From Cliona cf. orientalis (Eukaryota > Porifera > Demospongiae > Clionaida > Clionaidae): a stretch of 64,000 nucleotides of DNA. Of this stretch, positions 23,080 through 35,339 are shown piece after piece. Numbering within the stretch: the first letter of the stretch is position 1; each line of letters starts with the position of its first letter. The position numbers and the translations under genes are program-made. Under the pieces are notes generated by a model that was given only the letters and a program-made list of their open reading frames with translations, did not search any database and had not been told where the DNA came from. Location: contig OZ005689.1 of NCBI GenBank assembly GCA_963930775.1, positions 34,147,235 to 34,211,234 of the forward strand, written 5' to 3'.

Positions 23080-23870
23080 CTGAAATTGCCCCAGAAGCGC
23101 TCACATAATTCTCGAGCTCTTTTAGCCGCTTACCCTTTGCTGAGCAATTTTAGCGTTGTAATGACTCCGTTTGGTATCGGTTGTCGGTCGTCAACTGGTC
23201 AAAGGTAACCCCACCCCTGCCAAATGCGCATGCATCAGCCCTTCCCCTGTTCATCTGCGCACGCGCATATCGTCCATCGCGCCACGTGAACTCTGTCTGC
23301 ACACTGCCGAGATAATTGGTAAGTTTTGTGTCTGTCTGTCGTGCATGTGTAAGCTCATAGTTGTGAGATGATCTCTATTTGTGTGAGTATATGGCTTACT
23401 GATACTGTTCTCGCCTTTCCTGACTATCGAACTGTATGCATGTCACTTGATTTACTGGGCTTGCAACGCTAGGTTTGTATTGTTATGACTGGGGAGGAGG
23501 AAGGTTCTGGTGTTATGCCTATGTATAATTATATGAGACTAGTACCTGCTGCAGCAGCCCAATCAGATTGCTCCACGTCATCACCAAATTTTACAGGGCT
23601 TGCTAGGCTACTAGACTACATCTCACAAGTGAGGTTTTTGCACACAGGCGTAGCAGCTAAGCACTTGTACAACTCCAGTATGGGCACAACACCAGAGCCT
23701 TCCTCCTCCTCCCTTGTGAAGAGGCTGGCCCACCAGACTATGATATGTTATGAACGAAACTGAAGGTTTCCCGAAGTACCTGATTACACAGTCTCGTACC
23801 CATACGCAGATCGGAAAAAGAGTGTGGTGAAATGTTTATTAACTTCGGTTCCAGATGTACACAACATATT
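23080..23870 (+). repeat. R1 copy B (proximal part)
   Basis: Matches 6541-7341 in the same order, including CCCCAGAAGCGCT, the TTAGCCGCTTACCC block, GAGATAATTGGTAAGTTTTG and the tract ending CGGTTCCAGATGTACAC. It lacks the two MITEs that follow copy A and so shows their empty sites. Confidence 0.8.
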
Positions 23871-24029
23871 ATGACACGCAAACAATAAATATTGTCAGTG
23901 GTAGCGTGATCACGATGTTTTGCTTATATGCACAATTTACGCAGCCCTACACCCAGCCGGAGCCTCAAAAGCACAATCTTGGCAAATTATGGAGCCCGAG
24001 ACAAGCATAGCACTCGGCTGTTTGGTTAA

Positions 24030-24680
24030 GCGTTGTAGGAGACATGAATGACTCTGTTTGGTATCGGTTGTCGGTCATCAATTTTTCAAGGCCATGCTTT
24101 CAGCCCCACCCATGCCAAATGCGCATGAATCAGGCCCTCCCCTATTCATCTGCGCACGCGCATATCGTCCATCGTGCCACGTGAATGCCATCAGCGTGCA
24201 CTGCCGAGATAATTGGTAAGCTTTGTGTCTGTAGCTGTACGTGTGTGAGTAGCACGTAAGTAATCTCATAGTTGTGATACTATTCTCGTCTTCCAAACTG
24301 TATGTCGCCTGATTTACTGGACTTGGAACGCCAGATTTGTGTGTGTGTGTGGGGGGGGGGGGGGGGGGGGGGGGAGAAGCATAATCAGATTGCTCCACGT
24401 TATCACCCATTTTTACGGGGTAATCAGATTGCTCCACGTTATCACCGATTTTTACGGGGTTTGCTAGGTTACTAGACTCTACATCTCACGAGTGAGGTTT
24501 TGCACACGGGCATAACAGCTAAGCTCCTCCCTTGTGAAGTGGCTGGCCCACAGGCTACGTATGTCAGACTATGATATGTTACGAACGGAGCTGAAGTTTT
24601 CCTGAAGTACCTGATTACATATTCTCGTACCCACACGCTGATCGGAAAAAGAGTGTGGTGAAATATTTATTCGGGGCGAG
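24030..24680 (+). repeat. R1 copy C, internally deleted
   Basis: Begins at GAGACATGAATGACTC, without the first part of the unit. It carries a G-run of about 22 (24350-24373) in place of the GAGGAGGAAGG tract, and duplicates the segment AATCAGATTGCTCCACGTTA (24362 and 24422). It ends in the shared tract before an R2 end near 24690. Confidence 0.7.
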
Positions 24681-25049
24681 CCTGAGCGAGTGTATAGAGC
24701 ACATACCCTACACGCACATTGTGCAATCTATAGATCTGTTTTTGTTGCTGCTTGGTTGCATCAAGGGGCTCTTGGAGATCATGTGGCCAGCCGAAACACC
24801 ACTGACTCTCTCTCTGCGCCAGATCTAGACTGGGTACATATAGGTAATACATTCTGATTCGATGGGGCTGGCATTCCAGTCTTGGCTAGCTTTACCAGCC
24901 TAACGTGTGCACTAGCATTATTGACGACAAGGCCTGCATGCATAATGCATTGAGTGGGCACTGTCGATAGGCGTGGTTACGAAGGCTAACAAAAAGGCAC
25001 TATTTATGACACTCGTGGACCATATCCCTCGATTCGAAGCATACTGAAG

Positions 25050-26516
25050 CCCGTTTTTCGCCAGCTACATTTGAGCTTATCGCCCTTGTATGAACTTTAC
25101 GGACACTATTCTGAAAGGACGCAATGAGATATTGCCGGAACCATGCGCATTTCACCATACTTTTATTTTTTGCATGCAACAAAGAGGCTGGGCACAAGAC
25201 TACCGTGTTTATGCTAATAGAACGCAAGCGAAAAAAATAATTTCAAATCTGGTTTGCGCACAATTAGAGTCAAAACAATTCCAGGAAGTGAATTTTCTTG
25301 CGTTAATTAGATGTTGCGTTGTAATAGAACAATTAGCATAGCTTTGAGCGACGACGAATAGTGGCTATCGATGGTATCGTACCTGTGTCCCTGGCCCCGA
25401 TCATCACGAGGGTAGCCTGAGAAAGGCCTTCTGACAGCCGCGCCGCATGGCCTAGCGATGCCATTGAATGAATCGTGCTGATCGCAGCCTGAGGCTCTGG
25501 CTGCTGGACTTAGTGCAGTTCCAACTAAGGTCAGTCCCGAGTGTAGTTTAGCACCCTCATGAACGACGAACGACACTTGCGATTTGGTTAACTATAGCTA
25601 GCAACGAGTCCTAGAGACAGAGCGAGATATAACGGTTTATCACTAAGCAGGTGTGGTTTAACCGTGCAGCACGCGATTTGAGCATGCGCAATAGCCTCAC
25701 CTTAGCACTATTACGCTAATTGGATTCATAGAAAATAATTACAGACAGTCGCTTCCGTTCTAATAGAATACAAACAATTCCTGAAATTGAATTTTCTTGC
25801 GGTAATTGGATCATGCGTTCTATTAGCATAAACACAGTACTGATTACAGGCGAGATCAAATTTGCCATCACAGATTGATGTACAGTGCTAATTAGCTCAA
25901 AACAGCAACAATTGAAAAAAGTCTCTACAGAAACAAAAACTAGGGTATAACTAGCCATACATTGTGCCCGTGTATGAGAGCAAACGCTTCCGCAGAAGTG
26001 AATGGCTGACTGGGTTATGAATAACAATCAGAGCTGTGCATCATTCATTCCGTTGATATATTATTGCCTAATACCAGTATGAAGCCTTTCAAATCAATAA
26101 TCTTGAGAAAAGTCTGCACGCAGAATGGGTCGAAACTAAGGATTTGACCTTGGGGAAGTTTGATTCACACCTTATGGCCCTTAATTTGAAGTTATCCCGT
26201 ATGTTTGAATAGAAAGCCATGCATTGGCAATATTTTCCACCCATGCGTTACGTGAGGGGCGGGTCACGTGCGCAATGACCATAACCCATTTTGGTCAAAA
26301 TTGATGTATATATAGGCTGGCTCCTTGAATCTTGCCCATACCCAGTGCACTACAAAACAATTTGAGCTCTATAGAGCACATACCCCATCGCACATTGCAT
26401 CTGCATCCACATCTGTTAGCATAGAAATGAGAGCTGCAGCAGTAGTGGGCATAGTAGCTGATGTATACACATGGCCTGCAGTGGATGGGTAGAGTCAATA
26501 GGTGTCGCCAACAAAA
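25050..26516 (+). repeat. R1 distal fragments and R2 copy, left of the hAT insertion
   Basis: 25060-25200 and 25840-26120 match the distal R1 unit at 8030-8160 and 8200-9370. They hold the empty site TTGAAAAAAG (about 25912) for the element at 8277. 26370-26516 is the first part of an R2 copy and stops at the hAT element. Between 25200 and 25840 an inverted tract (TGTTTATGCTAATAGAACGC against its complement near 25800-25830) suggests another foldback element of about 620 bp. Confidence 0.6.
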
Positions 26517-26749
26517 CATAGGCGTAGGAACCGGGGGGGGGGGGGAGGGGGGGGGCTAGGGGTGCTATAGCACCCCGACTTTTTTCCAAGCTGAAGAGGC
26601 TTAATAAGTGTTCAGTAAGTGTCTACCATTGCCATAATACAGGTTTAGTAACTCACCTTAGATCGATGGCTTAATGGGTGTGGCTACTGCTGGGTGTGGC
26701 TTAATTTCGGCCACGTGTTTGATGCCACACCCCCTTTTGCACTATCAGT

Positions 26750-28852
26750 ATGGCTAAGAGTGTACAGCCTCGGAAACAGTTGTCTCTGGTCAGCTTCATG
26801 ACAACAAAGAATGGTTTAAGCGACGATAAACGTGACGACCAGGGTGGGGAACCAAGCTCTAGTGACACCGATGAGATGTTAAGTGAACCAAGTTGTAGTA
26901 GTACTGTTCTGCTTTCCTTGTGTTACTGCTGTGCGTCGTATCCTATTGGTTTTCAGCAAGAATGCTGAAGCTTCTTTTGTTTCATCTGGGTTTTGCAATT
27001 GGAGAAAAGCATCAGATAGTTTTAGAAAACATGAAACAAGCCATGCACACTCTGAAGCTTTACTGAAGCTGAACAGCAGAGAAAACATTGCTTCACAGCT
27101 AGATAATCCATGCAAACAGGACCAAAAATTACACAGAGAGGCACTTATGAAATAACTTTCATCATTACGATACCTTACAAGGCAAGGGCTGGCTGTTAGA
27201 GGTCATGATTCTTCTGAAGGTAACCTATTTCAACTTTTACAGCTACGCTCTGAAGATGATGCTCAGCTTAGTATTTGGTTACGTGAAAAGAAATATTTTT
27301 CACCGGAAATTGTCAATGAGCAGATAGAGCTCATGGCTAATAGTGTACTTCGTAGCATTCTTTCGGAGATTCACTCAACTGGTTGGTTTGCTATTATAGC
27401 AGATGAGGCAACGGACGTTCGTAAGTGTGAACAAATGTGTATATGCATAAGGTGGGTAGACGACAGCTATGAAGTTTATGAAGATCCTATTGGTCTAGTG
27501 AAAGTTCCCAAAACAGATGCTGAAACACTGTATACAGCTCTTCGTGATGTTTGTATACGGTGCATGCTTCCTTTAGAGAAATGTAGGGGACAGGCTTATG
27601 ATGGGGCATCCAGTATGTCCGGACATATTCGTGGAGTAACTGCACGACTAAAACAGGAAGAGAGTGCCGCAGTTCATGTGCACTGTCTAGCTCATTCACT
27701 CAATCTTTGCCTTCAGGATGCTGCCCGTGTATGCTCACCCATTAGAGATTATCTTCACTTGGTAATGGAGTTGGTCCAACTAATCAAATGGTCACCTAAA
27801 CGAACATCTCTTTTTGAACAGCTTAAGACGGAGATGACTCCTGGTACACATGACCTGAGACCGCTGTGTCCAACAAGGTGGACGGTTAGAACAGGAGCTA
27901 TTCATGCAGTAATTGAGAACTACTCGACCCTTTGTAAAGAGATCAGTACTACCGGTAGAGATGAATATGCAATGAAGGCAAATGGTTTTTTTTACAGCAA
28001 ATGGAAAAGTTTTCAACCTTTTTCGGGCTAAAGCTAGGGCATCTAGTGTTTAGTATTACTGAGCGTTTATCTTGCACCCTTCAAGGCAAAGATACAACCA
28101 TTCAGGAGGCAGTGGAGGCTGCTAGACCTACGGAGTCATATTTGCAGAGATTAAGAAGCGATGAAGAATATGCCAAATTCTATCGGGACGTGCTTCAAAC
28201 ATCTCAGAATTTAACAGATGAGCCTGTTCTTCCCAGAGAACGAAATATTCCACGATGCATCAATGATGGAGCTGATCCTCACCAGTATGAAACACCAGAG
28301 GAGTTTCATAGACAACACTATTTTCAGGCTTTAGATGAAGTGACAAATGAACTATCAAGACAATTTGATCAGCAGGATATCAAAATAGTTGCTGAAATGG
28401 AGAAAATGCTTCTTTCTGCTGCATGTTGTGATAAAGAGTTGGTGGTTCCAGAGATAGTTCAGAAAACTTATCAAAAGGATATCCAAGTAGAACCGTTACA
28501 AGCACTACCAAAGCTTATTCCAGACCTTGTATTACGTCATAAAGAGCTAGCTGGTATTATTATTAAAAAAGTTACCAGCATTCGAACACTATGCGATATC
28601 ATGAATTCAAATCCTGCTGCAAAATCATTCTGTCCTGACGTTCATACTCTACTTAAGTTGTATATGACAGTTCCAGTCATCACGGCAACAGCAGAAAGGA
28701 CATTCTCAACCATGAGAAGGATCAAAACGTATTTACGTAGTACTATGACCCAAGAAAGACTGAATCATTCATTTATGCTGAATGCTCATAAATCTCGGGT
28801 TGACAATCTAGACTTGATACAAATATTTATTTCTGTAAACAAGTATATTTAA
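26750..28852 (+). pseudogene. hAT transposase, TTF-zinc-finger/DUF4371 type, decayed
   Basis: The frame starts at ATG 26750 with MAKSVQPRKQLSLVSF and an acidic serine stretch, then shifts near 26890 into a frame that begins inside a TTF-type zinc finger (FCFPC...FVSSGFCNWRKASDSFRKHE), so part of the N-terminus is missing. A TAA at 27153-27155 interrupts this frame. The RNase H-like core follows (IADEATDV, GQAYDGASSMSG, HVHCLAHSLNLC). A second frameshift lies at the T-run about 27985-27993. The last frame continues through a linker and ends in the hAT dimerisation region with VITATAERTFSTMRRIKTYL, stop at 28852. A full family member is usually 600-800 residues; this copy cannot make one. Confidence 0.85.
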
Positions 28853-29520
28853 TGTCACGATCATGGGATAATGTGGCTAGCATGCATGATCATCTATTAA
28901 CAATACATGCTCACAAAACATAGAGACAATGTCATAGTTCCTGGGCAAGATTGCCCATTAGTACCGTGCGCATGCGCAGATGGAAGCGGTTGCAGAGGCC
29001 ACACCCCTCAAAGCAAGCAGCTCCAACTAAGTGTGCAATGGCGACGTTCTCGCTCTGCTCGAACGTTGCTACCGGACTACTGATAGGTATGAACAGACCT
29101 CGTCTCTCGCTTCGCTCGAGGCTCAGTGGCTAGCACCAGTGCCTGCTTAGCAGGCTTTTTGAAACGCACGGCGCTTTCGCGCTGATCGTTCGACAATGCG
29201 TCTCTAGCTGTAGCTATGGCGCGAGGCATTAAAGCCCCTCTTCTTTGTGCACACGGCCCTACAGCCATCCTGAGCCTTGTAGTGCGGCTCGTTCATAGTA
29301 ACCGGGCGCATCCAAGACGCGTATCCATGCCCTCATGTAATGACACGGACTATATAAGAAGAATGACCATCTGAAAAATATTTTTCGTTGTATATAGTAT
29401 AATGAAAGAAGATGTGCATTCTTTGGAAAAATGTAACTAAAATAATAATTATTTTGAAGTTTTGAGAATGGGAATATATATGCAAATGGTACATGTGAGG
29501 TGTATTTCAATTATGTTGTA

Positions 29521-30055
29521 CAGTGGTCCCTCTTTTGAGAGACAGCACTTGAATCCAAATAAAAATGGTCTCCCAAATGAGGTGGTCTTCCACCAGAGGA
29601 GGGTGGAGCAATAGGTGGAGCTTTGCAAGAGTGGGTTGTATTATGCCGTACATAATTTATATGAAATTAGTTGTTTGGTACCCATATTCACAAGATAGAA
29701 ATGAGTGTTTACTACTTTTCAACCTCCAGTGACAGGGATATTTTTAGCCCAATGAATCACTCTTCCAATATGAGAACTTTTCTCTTTCAAGGGGCACATT
29801 ACTATGGCAAAATTCCATTCCAAAGTAGATCTACAGATTATGCAATGTGCACGTGGGGTATTTGATCTACAGAGCTCTAGTTGAGATCAGTGATGGTCTT
29901 TAATTTCCACATAATTGGTGGTCTTTGGTTGGGTTCTAGAGGTGGTCTTTGACCAGGGGGCTGTTTGTATGTAGAGTGGTTTTGTGCATGCAATTTTTGG
30001 TTCTTAATAAGAGGTGGTCTCTCGCTAGAGGGGTCTCTCAAAGGAGGGACCACTG
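29521..30055. mobile_element. Tc1/mariner-type MITE nested in the hAT element
   Basis: Ends CAGTGGTCCCTCTTTTGAGA and TCTCAAAGGAGGGACCACTG are inverted and flanked by TA on both sides. The interior repeats 'ggtggtcttt' motifs. Its insertion post-dates the hAT element. Confidence 0.85.
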
Positions 30056-30611
30056 TATAGCTATAATAGCTACCTCTAATAGTAGCACCCCCACTTCAAA
30101 AATTGTTCCTACGCCTATGCAAAAGCGCAGTGTTTGCGATGCTCGTGGGCCTTGCCAAGCAATTTGATATACAGGTGTTGGTATTGAGAACATACCCTCA
30201 ATACCTGTGTTCAAGAGTAAATAATAAGGAAGGGAAGAGAGTATCTAATGTGCTATACACCCGTGTAATATGTGTTCGGAGAGTAACTTGACTTCCCGCC
30301 TTGTGCACGTGACTAACTCAAGGGGCTGAACATTCACGTTGGTTTGAGTTTGAGTTTGGATTTCTGGCGCGTGTGCCCATATTGTGAGTCTGGTATTACA
30401 GAGTGGCTTTGTAGGGCTGTTAGCATACAAACCTAATATTACTGTCTTGCTACTGGTGACCGAGAGATGTGGTGAATTCAGCGCAACTCTGTATAGGATA
30501 CTTCACAGTAAACTACAGTGCAGCCTCGCCCCTTTATCCACCGGCCGAATGCCTGATTTATGATGGCCTAGCCTATAAACGATACCTATACAGTATGATC
30601 ATGGTCAGTAG

Positions 30612-30956
30612 TATAGTGTTCGGGAAATTACTGAAACTACAGGATCGATTTCAAATACTGACATTACATCGTCCAGCACCACTATTGAACCAAGGAATAA
30701 AACTACAGGATTGATTTCAAGTGCTGAGATTACATCGTCCAGCACCACTATGGAGCCAACAAATGAAACTACAGGATCAATTTCAAGTTCTGACATTACA
30801 TCATCCAGCACCACTTTGGAGCCAACAACTGATTATGAAACCACAGGATCGATTTCAAGCACTGGCATTACATTGTCCAGCACCACCATAGAGCCAATAA
30901 CTGATCATGACCAAACGTGCTGCATGCACTGCTCATGCGCGTGCGCACTTCAGTAA
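30612..30956 (+). other. Ser/Thr-rich repeat frame (possible exon)
   Basis: Four tandem units of about 66-72 bp read in one frame as a 22-24-residue repeat around GSISSSDITSSSTT followed by EPT. Such Ser/Thr/Pro repeats are usual in O-glycosylated extracellular stalks. Unit length changes in multiples of three and the frame stays open, which favours past or present coding. No signal peptide, transmembrane segment or convincing splice site was found. The frame ends at TAA 30954. Confidence 0.4.
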
Positions 30957-30984
30957 GATACCACGTAATTTGCATTCTACGCTA

Positions 30985-31400
30985 AAAGTGCTCACTGTCA
31001 GCAAAGGGTAAGCGGCTAAAAGAGAATTATATGAGCAGTTCTGGGGCAATTTGGTGATATATCCACGTACTCTCGTCCCCAGACCCTCCAGTGCGCAAGA
31101 AGAGAGAGAGGTTCTGGAACATAACCCTGGGCGGAAGTATCCCGAAGGAATGTTGCACACAAGTAATCATGATGTATAATCTGGCCTTTGTCGTTTCGCA
31201 CGCGTACAAATTGTAGGAGACATGAATGACTCCGTTTGGTATCGGCTGTCGGTCATCAAAGGTTGTGCTTTCAGCCCCACCCCTTCCAGATGCGCATGAA
31301 TCAGTCCCTCTCCTGTCCACGCGCATATCGTCCATCGTGCCATGTGTACTTTGTCTGCGCACTGCCGAGATAGTTGGTACGTTTTGTGTCCGTATCTGTG
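30985..31400. repeat. R1 copy D, rearranged
   Basis: 30985-31060 matches the start of the R1 unit in reverse orientation, while 31205-31390 matches the following part in forward orientation. One segment has thus been inverted relative to copies A and B. Confidence 0.65.
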
Positions 31401-32555
31401 TCTGTCGTGTGTGACACGATTCGCGCAGCTACCACCGGATGCACTTCCTGGGGCCTACCCATATCCTTACCCACAACACAGGACTGATGGCTTTTTGACA
31501 CACTACTGAAATAGAAACATACAAAATTTTCTACATTAGGACTATAGCTATTATACTAGCAATCTGTGATACTTCCACTGTCGTGGTAGCTTGTCAGGCC
31601 TAGCTATTGGGGCACCAACCCCATGTGCGCATGCATGCCTGTGTGCTTTCAAAGAAATTTTGTGACTTGTGCGAAGGCTCGCCCCGCACAGATGATTTTC
31701 ATCACTGACACACTATGGACCAATCAGGATTGTTGTCACAGTCTAGTGGTTGCACTTGATATCACTAGCTGTGGTAAACCATGCACTTCTACTTGGCAGC
31801 TGCCAACACTTGAAAGTAACAAGACAATAATATTATTGGGGCGAGTCTGAGCAAGCCCCACACTAATCAGTACTATGAGAAAATCGCTGTACTTATGTAT
31901 GTATGTATGTTTGTATGTAGCGATACGTCAAGCACATGCTCGCTAGCTCATAGCGCATGCGCATAATCATTGCAGTAAAGATCGTCAATGTTGGCCGCGC
32001 TAACTCTAAATGCAGCTCTGCTCTAAATGCTGCTCACCAAAAGATGCAGTTCGCGTCCAGCTCGAGTAGACGGCTAGAAAACAAGCAAAGGTAAGGCATC
32101 AGTACACAAGAAAATTTTCTACAGCAACAAGGCCATGTAGTCTAAGTCTAGGTATGATCTATTAGATTTCTGTAATCGGCTACGAACGCGGATCCAAGCT
32201 AGCCCAGACCAATTCTGTAGCCTCATAGGGGCCGAAGCTCCCGACATACTGGGAATGTAGTACATTAAACTATACATTTTTCCTCCTTTCTTGATCTTTA
32301 TAGCGACAACAGATTGTGCTCAGTTAATGATGATAGGTATAGCTACTTGTATAAATTATCATGTGCTTTGGATCGATAGCCGGCTGTGAGGGGGCAACCC
32401 TTTACTATGCTATGAGCGAAGGCTCGCCCCCTCGATGGTTTACATCACCCTAGTTATAATCCATGGCCACTTTATTGATTAACAATGAACACGAATCCCA
32501 TAATGGAATTCGGATAGTCATGCACACTCTACACAGATGCTAGTCTTGATCAAAC
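31401..32555. other. Non-coding stretch
   Basis: Short frames only. A GTAT tetranucleotide run is near 31895-31915. No domain or splice-supported exon was recognised. Confidence 0.3.
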
Positions 32556-32976
32556 TCACACATACGGCCACTTGCTTGAGCCAAGGTTGTCTCTGGATAC
32601 CCACAAGTCTCGACGTTTGCAGGTCAACCCGTAGGTTTGTTCACTTTGATGATTAATAGTAGCTGGCAGACGATAAAAGCCAATACCTTTATGTTCATCA
32701 GCACGGTTGCTGATAATATCATGCATGCGCGCTTTACGTGATAGACACTTTCGGGTGGTTTGGTCTTCCAATATGGCTGGCAAAATCCTCTGGGAGACCC
32801 TCGTGCAGCCTCAGTAGTCTCTTGTACAATCGAAACACTTCTCTCCGAATCTTTTCGTCCTGCGGATCCAAGGTTAATGCTTCAAGTTGGATAAAGCGCT
32901 TGAGTGCTGTGTCATTTGAGCGCAGATCTGGACATCTAGGCCTCTGAGGGACTCGTAAGAACAACAAATCCATCAA
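32556..32976 (-). pseudogene. THAP-domain remnant and upstream frame
   Basis: The 32783-32556 frame contains SNRADEHKGIGFYRLPAT, then KRRDLWVSRDNL, the middle of a THAP zinc finger with its GIxFYRLP and RxxLW signatures. The N-terminal CxxxxC pair is missing and the last Cys/His are out of frame, so the finger cannot fold. The overlapping frame upstream (32976-32734, 80 residues, IRREVFRLYKRLLRLHEGL) is helical and unrecognised. THAP fingers bind DNA and are found in P-element transposases and host regulators; which source this had is unclear. Confidence 0.5.
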
Positions 32977-33229
32977 AATCGTGAACAGACTTTTAAAAAA
33001 TCTGGCCCCTGTTTGCTCTCAGACATTGCATACGACCATTAATATACTTTAAACGTGCTGATGTACTCCGTCAATGTCTATCTTGGTTTCTTGACAACCT
33101 CTCGTGAAGGTAGTCTTGAGACTTGAACTCCTATGCCTGGTTCTCCTCATTGAAGTCATAGCCAGTAAGTACTATGTATGTGACCGCATTGTACGATGTG
33201 GCGAATAATTCACTACTTTAGTGCAATGC

Positions 33230-34000
33230 TAGTATATTTTGATCGAACTTGGGGGGGGGGGGGGGGGGGGGGGCGTGGAATGCTCTACTTGATCAGATAG
33301 TAACGTTCAGCAACGCTTTTGGTATCTTTATATTGTTAATTTCAGTGGCAGGTTGTTACTTGTACTGAACTCCTCACTACCAAAGTCCTTGTGCTTCTTT
33401 CAGCAGCACAGAATCTGGCCCCTGTTTTGCTCTTTTTCGGCAACAGACACCGCATACGACCATTTGTGTAGCGCAGATGTACTCCTTACAAGTCACATAA
33501 AGAAGTTTGAGTAAAAAAGGGAACTCTTGACACTCCATACATAGTGTGAATGAGTGTAGGCCTCGATTAAATAACTAGAGCTCTGTAGAGCACATACCCC
33601 GTGCGCACATTGCGCAATCTATAGATAAGTTTGTGAACTTCAGAGAAATAATGGAAGTGCTGCTTAGTTGTACCATAAATTATTAATAGATGGTTGTACT
33701 GGGGGTTCCGGTGACACTTGAAAAAGCGCTCTCGACACCCAGACCTAGCCCAGACTAGGAAGATATGAATTTCTAAGACTATCCCCGCGCGCATGCGCAA
33801 GGGGTAAAGTAATTGGTTGTGTCGTACAGTGCCCCTCAATGCATATGCATACCTATTATGCTTTCTGCTCATGCGCACAACTAAGTGGCCAAGCGTGTGA
33901 CTGGTAAAGATCGTCGATGTTCTAAATAATGCTCGTGATATCTATAGTTACTTCCCTATGGAACCAATCATAATGTAAGATAGCTATACTACTATTGTTA
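33230..34000. other. Non-coding stretch with G-run and R2 end
   Basis: A G-run of about 24 lies at 33250-33273. An R2-type end (AACTAGAGCTCTGTAGAGCAC) starts at about 33568. An oppositely oriented R2 end (GCGCATGCGCAAGGGGTAAA) is at about 33790, so 33568-33850 may be a short R2 relative of about 250 bp. Confidence 0.5.
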
Positions 34001-34222
34001 CAACAAATATAGTAATAATTATGTTGTGGCAGTGTACGCATGCAGTGAGGTTGTACATGACATTGTAGATTAGGCTAAAGTACGAGGATGTAGAGATCAA
34101 ACTTACAAATTTATGAATAGTTAACACAAGTGGTGACTTTCTTTTGTTGTTTTGGAGACAGTACAGTTCCATAATTATGTACACTCCCAGACCAATACTA
34201 GAGTACACACCAACACTCACAC

Positions 34223-34482
34223 ATGGCAAGCTCCACTATACCCCCAGAGCAAGAAACACAGTTGGTATTTTCGTTTGTGCGTCGTGATGGTAATCATCGT
34301 AAGCTTGAAACCTTTCTAACATAATTGAATACCACTGGCCACTATACTAATTAATAGTAATAATAATTGCATCACAATCTATATCTGCTTATCTTGGCAT
34401 ATCCACTTAGGGATGGTACACAAATGCATAGTTCCGGGCTGCTCAAATCAACCCAACAGGAAGACAGATTCTGAAGGCATTA
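34223..34482 (+). CDS. THAP-domain protein, first two exons
   Basis: Exon 1 (34223-34289) starts ATG GCA AGC and encodes 22 residues before a phase-1 donor (GTAATC). Exon 2 (34411-34482) follows a CTTAG acceptor in matching phase and reads GMVHKCIVPGCSNQPNRKTDSEGI, the start of a THAP finger with its CxxxxC pair. It ends at a GTTAGT donor. The rest of the finger (FHRLP onward) should lie in a third exon that I could not find in the next 1.5 kb. Sequence-specific DNA binding is expected of a full THAP domain. The gene is either longer than seen or truncated. Confidence 0.45.
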
Positions 34483-34499
34483 GTTAGTATGAAGCAAGC

Positions 34500-35339
34500 G
34501 AGCGCTTATTTGTAATGTTGATAATCAGTAATTTATTTTTTTTCATGCTCAACTACGTCGTGGTTTCCGGACAATTTTTTTTTTTTCTGCTTGTTGTGTG
34601 GTCTCCTTGAAAAAAAATGAAGTTAACAAATAATCTTTACTGAAATGCAACTTACTGGTTAATGGCCACTACTCTTGGGAGTGTATCTGCTGCAGTTGCC
34701 ATAGAAGACTAGTTGAATGATTTCAATTCTAGAAATGTAACCTGGACTTCTCCTAATGGTATCTTTGTGGTGACCATTTTCCATTGAACCCTCGCTACTG
34801 CTGCTGCTGCTGCTGTTGCTCTTGCTCCCGGTTTTCTTTCTAGGTTTTTTCATCGACTGCTAATAAGAATCGCTTACTCTACAAAACCACCTTCCCACAG
34901 GATGTATAACTAAACCCACAGGATGAATAACGTACTCCCGCAAGGAGTATAACTGACTTGTTGTTGACTACTGCGGGTATATATAGCAGCTGAGGGGAAG
35001 TACCTTGTAACTACAGCTATATGTACGCTATACCTGTGGGTTGACGTGGATGAAGATGAACTTGTAATAGTGGTTATAATTCCAAAATGTATATACACTC
35101 TTCACAAATATGTAGGCCAACACACAAGTGGGAAAAATTCCAAGTGGCACTAGTTAACAGAAAGACCAGCCCATGTTTTTTCCCACTCCACCCCCCCCCC
35201 CACCTCAACTCACACCTGTCTTCCCCCACATCTTTCCAGATGTCCATTGACCCCTCCTTTGTCAGGAGGCCATCAGTCCTGTGATGTGGGTGAGGATATG
35301 GGGGTCACGCATAATCTTGCCCATACCAAGTGCACTACG
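34500..35339. other. Non-coding stretch with serine-codon run
   Basis: Includes a CTG-type run at about 34796-34818, which reads poly-serine on the minus strand within a 64-codon frame (34853-34659). That frame has no supported partner exon. A C-run lies near 35191-35201. Confidence 0.3.

Larger units (their letters stand above)
26517..30119 (+). mobile_element. hAT transposon inserted into an R2 copy
   Basis: Terminal inverted repeats are CATAGGCGTAGGAAC (left) and GTTCCTACGCCTATG (right). R2 sequence breaks at GTGTCGCCAACAAAA on the left and resumes at GCGCAGTGTTTGCGATGCTC on the right. Intact R2 copies at about 9540 and 35505 show the empty site. The target duplication is imperfect (a CAAAA core can be seen), as in an old insertion. 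Sub-terminal sequence has a run of G and a GTGCTATAGCACC hairpin on the left and AGTAGCACCC on the right. A MITE (29521-30055) is nested near the right end. Confidence 0.85.

Noticed and set aside
34659..34853. Minus-strand protein with a serine run
   Set aside because: The frame depends on a CTG-type repeat, and no partner exon or domain was found.
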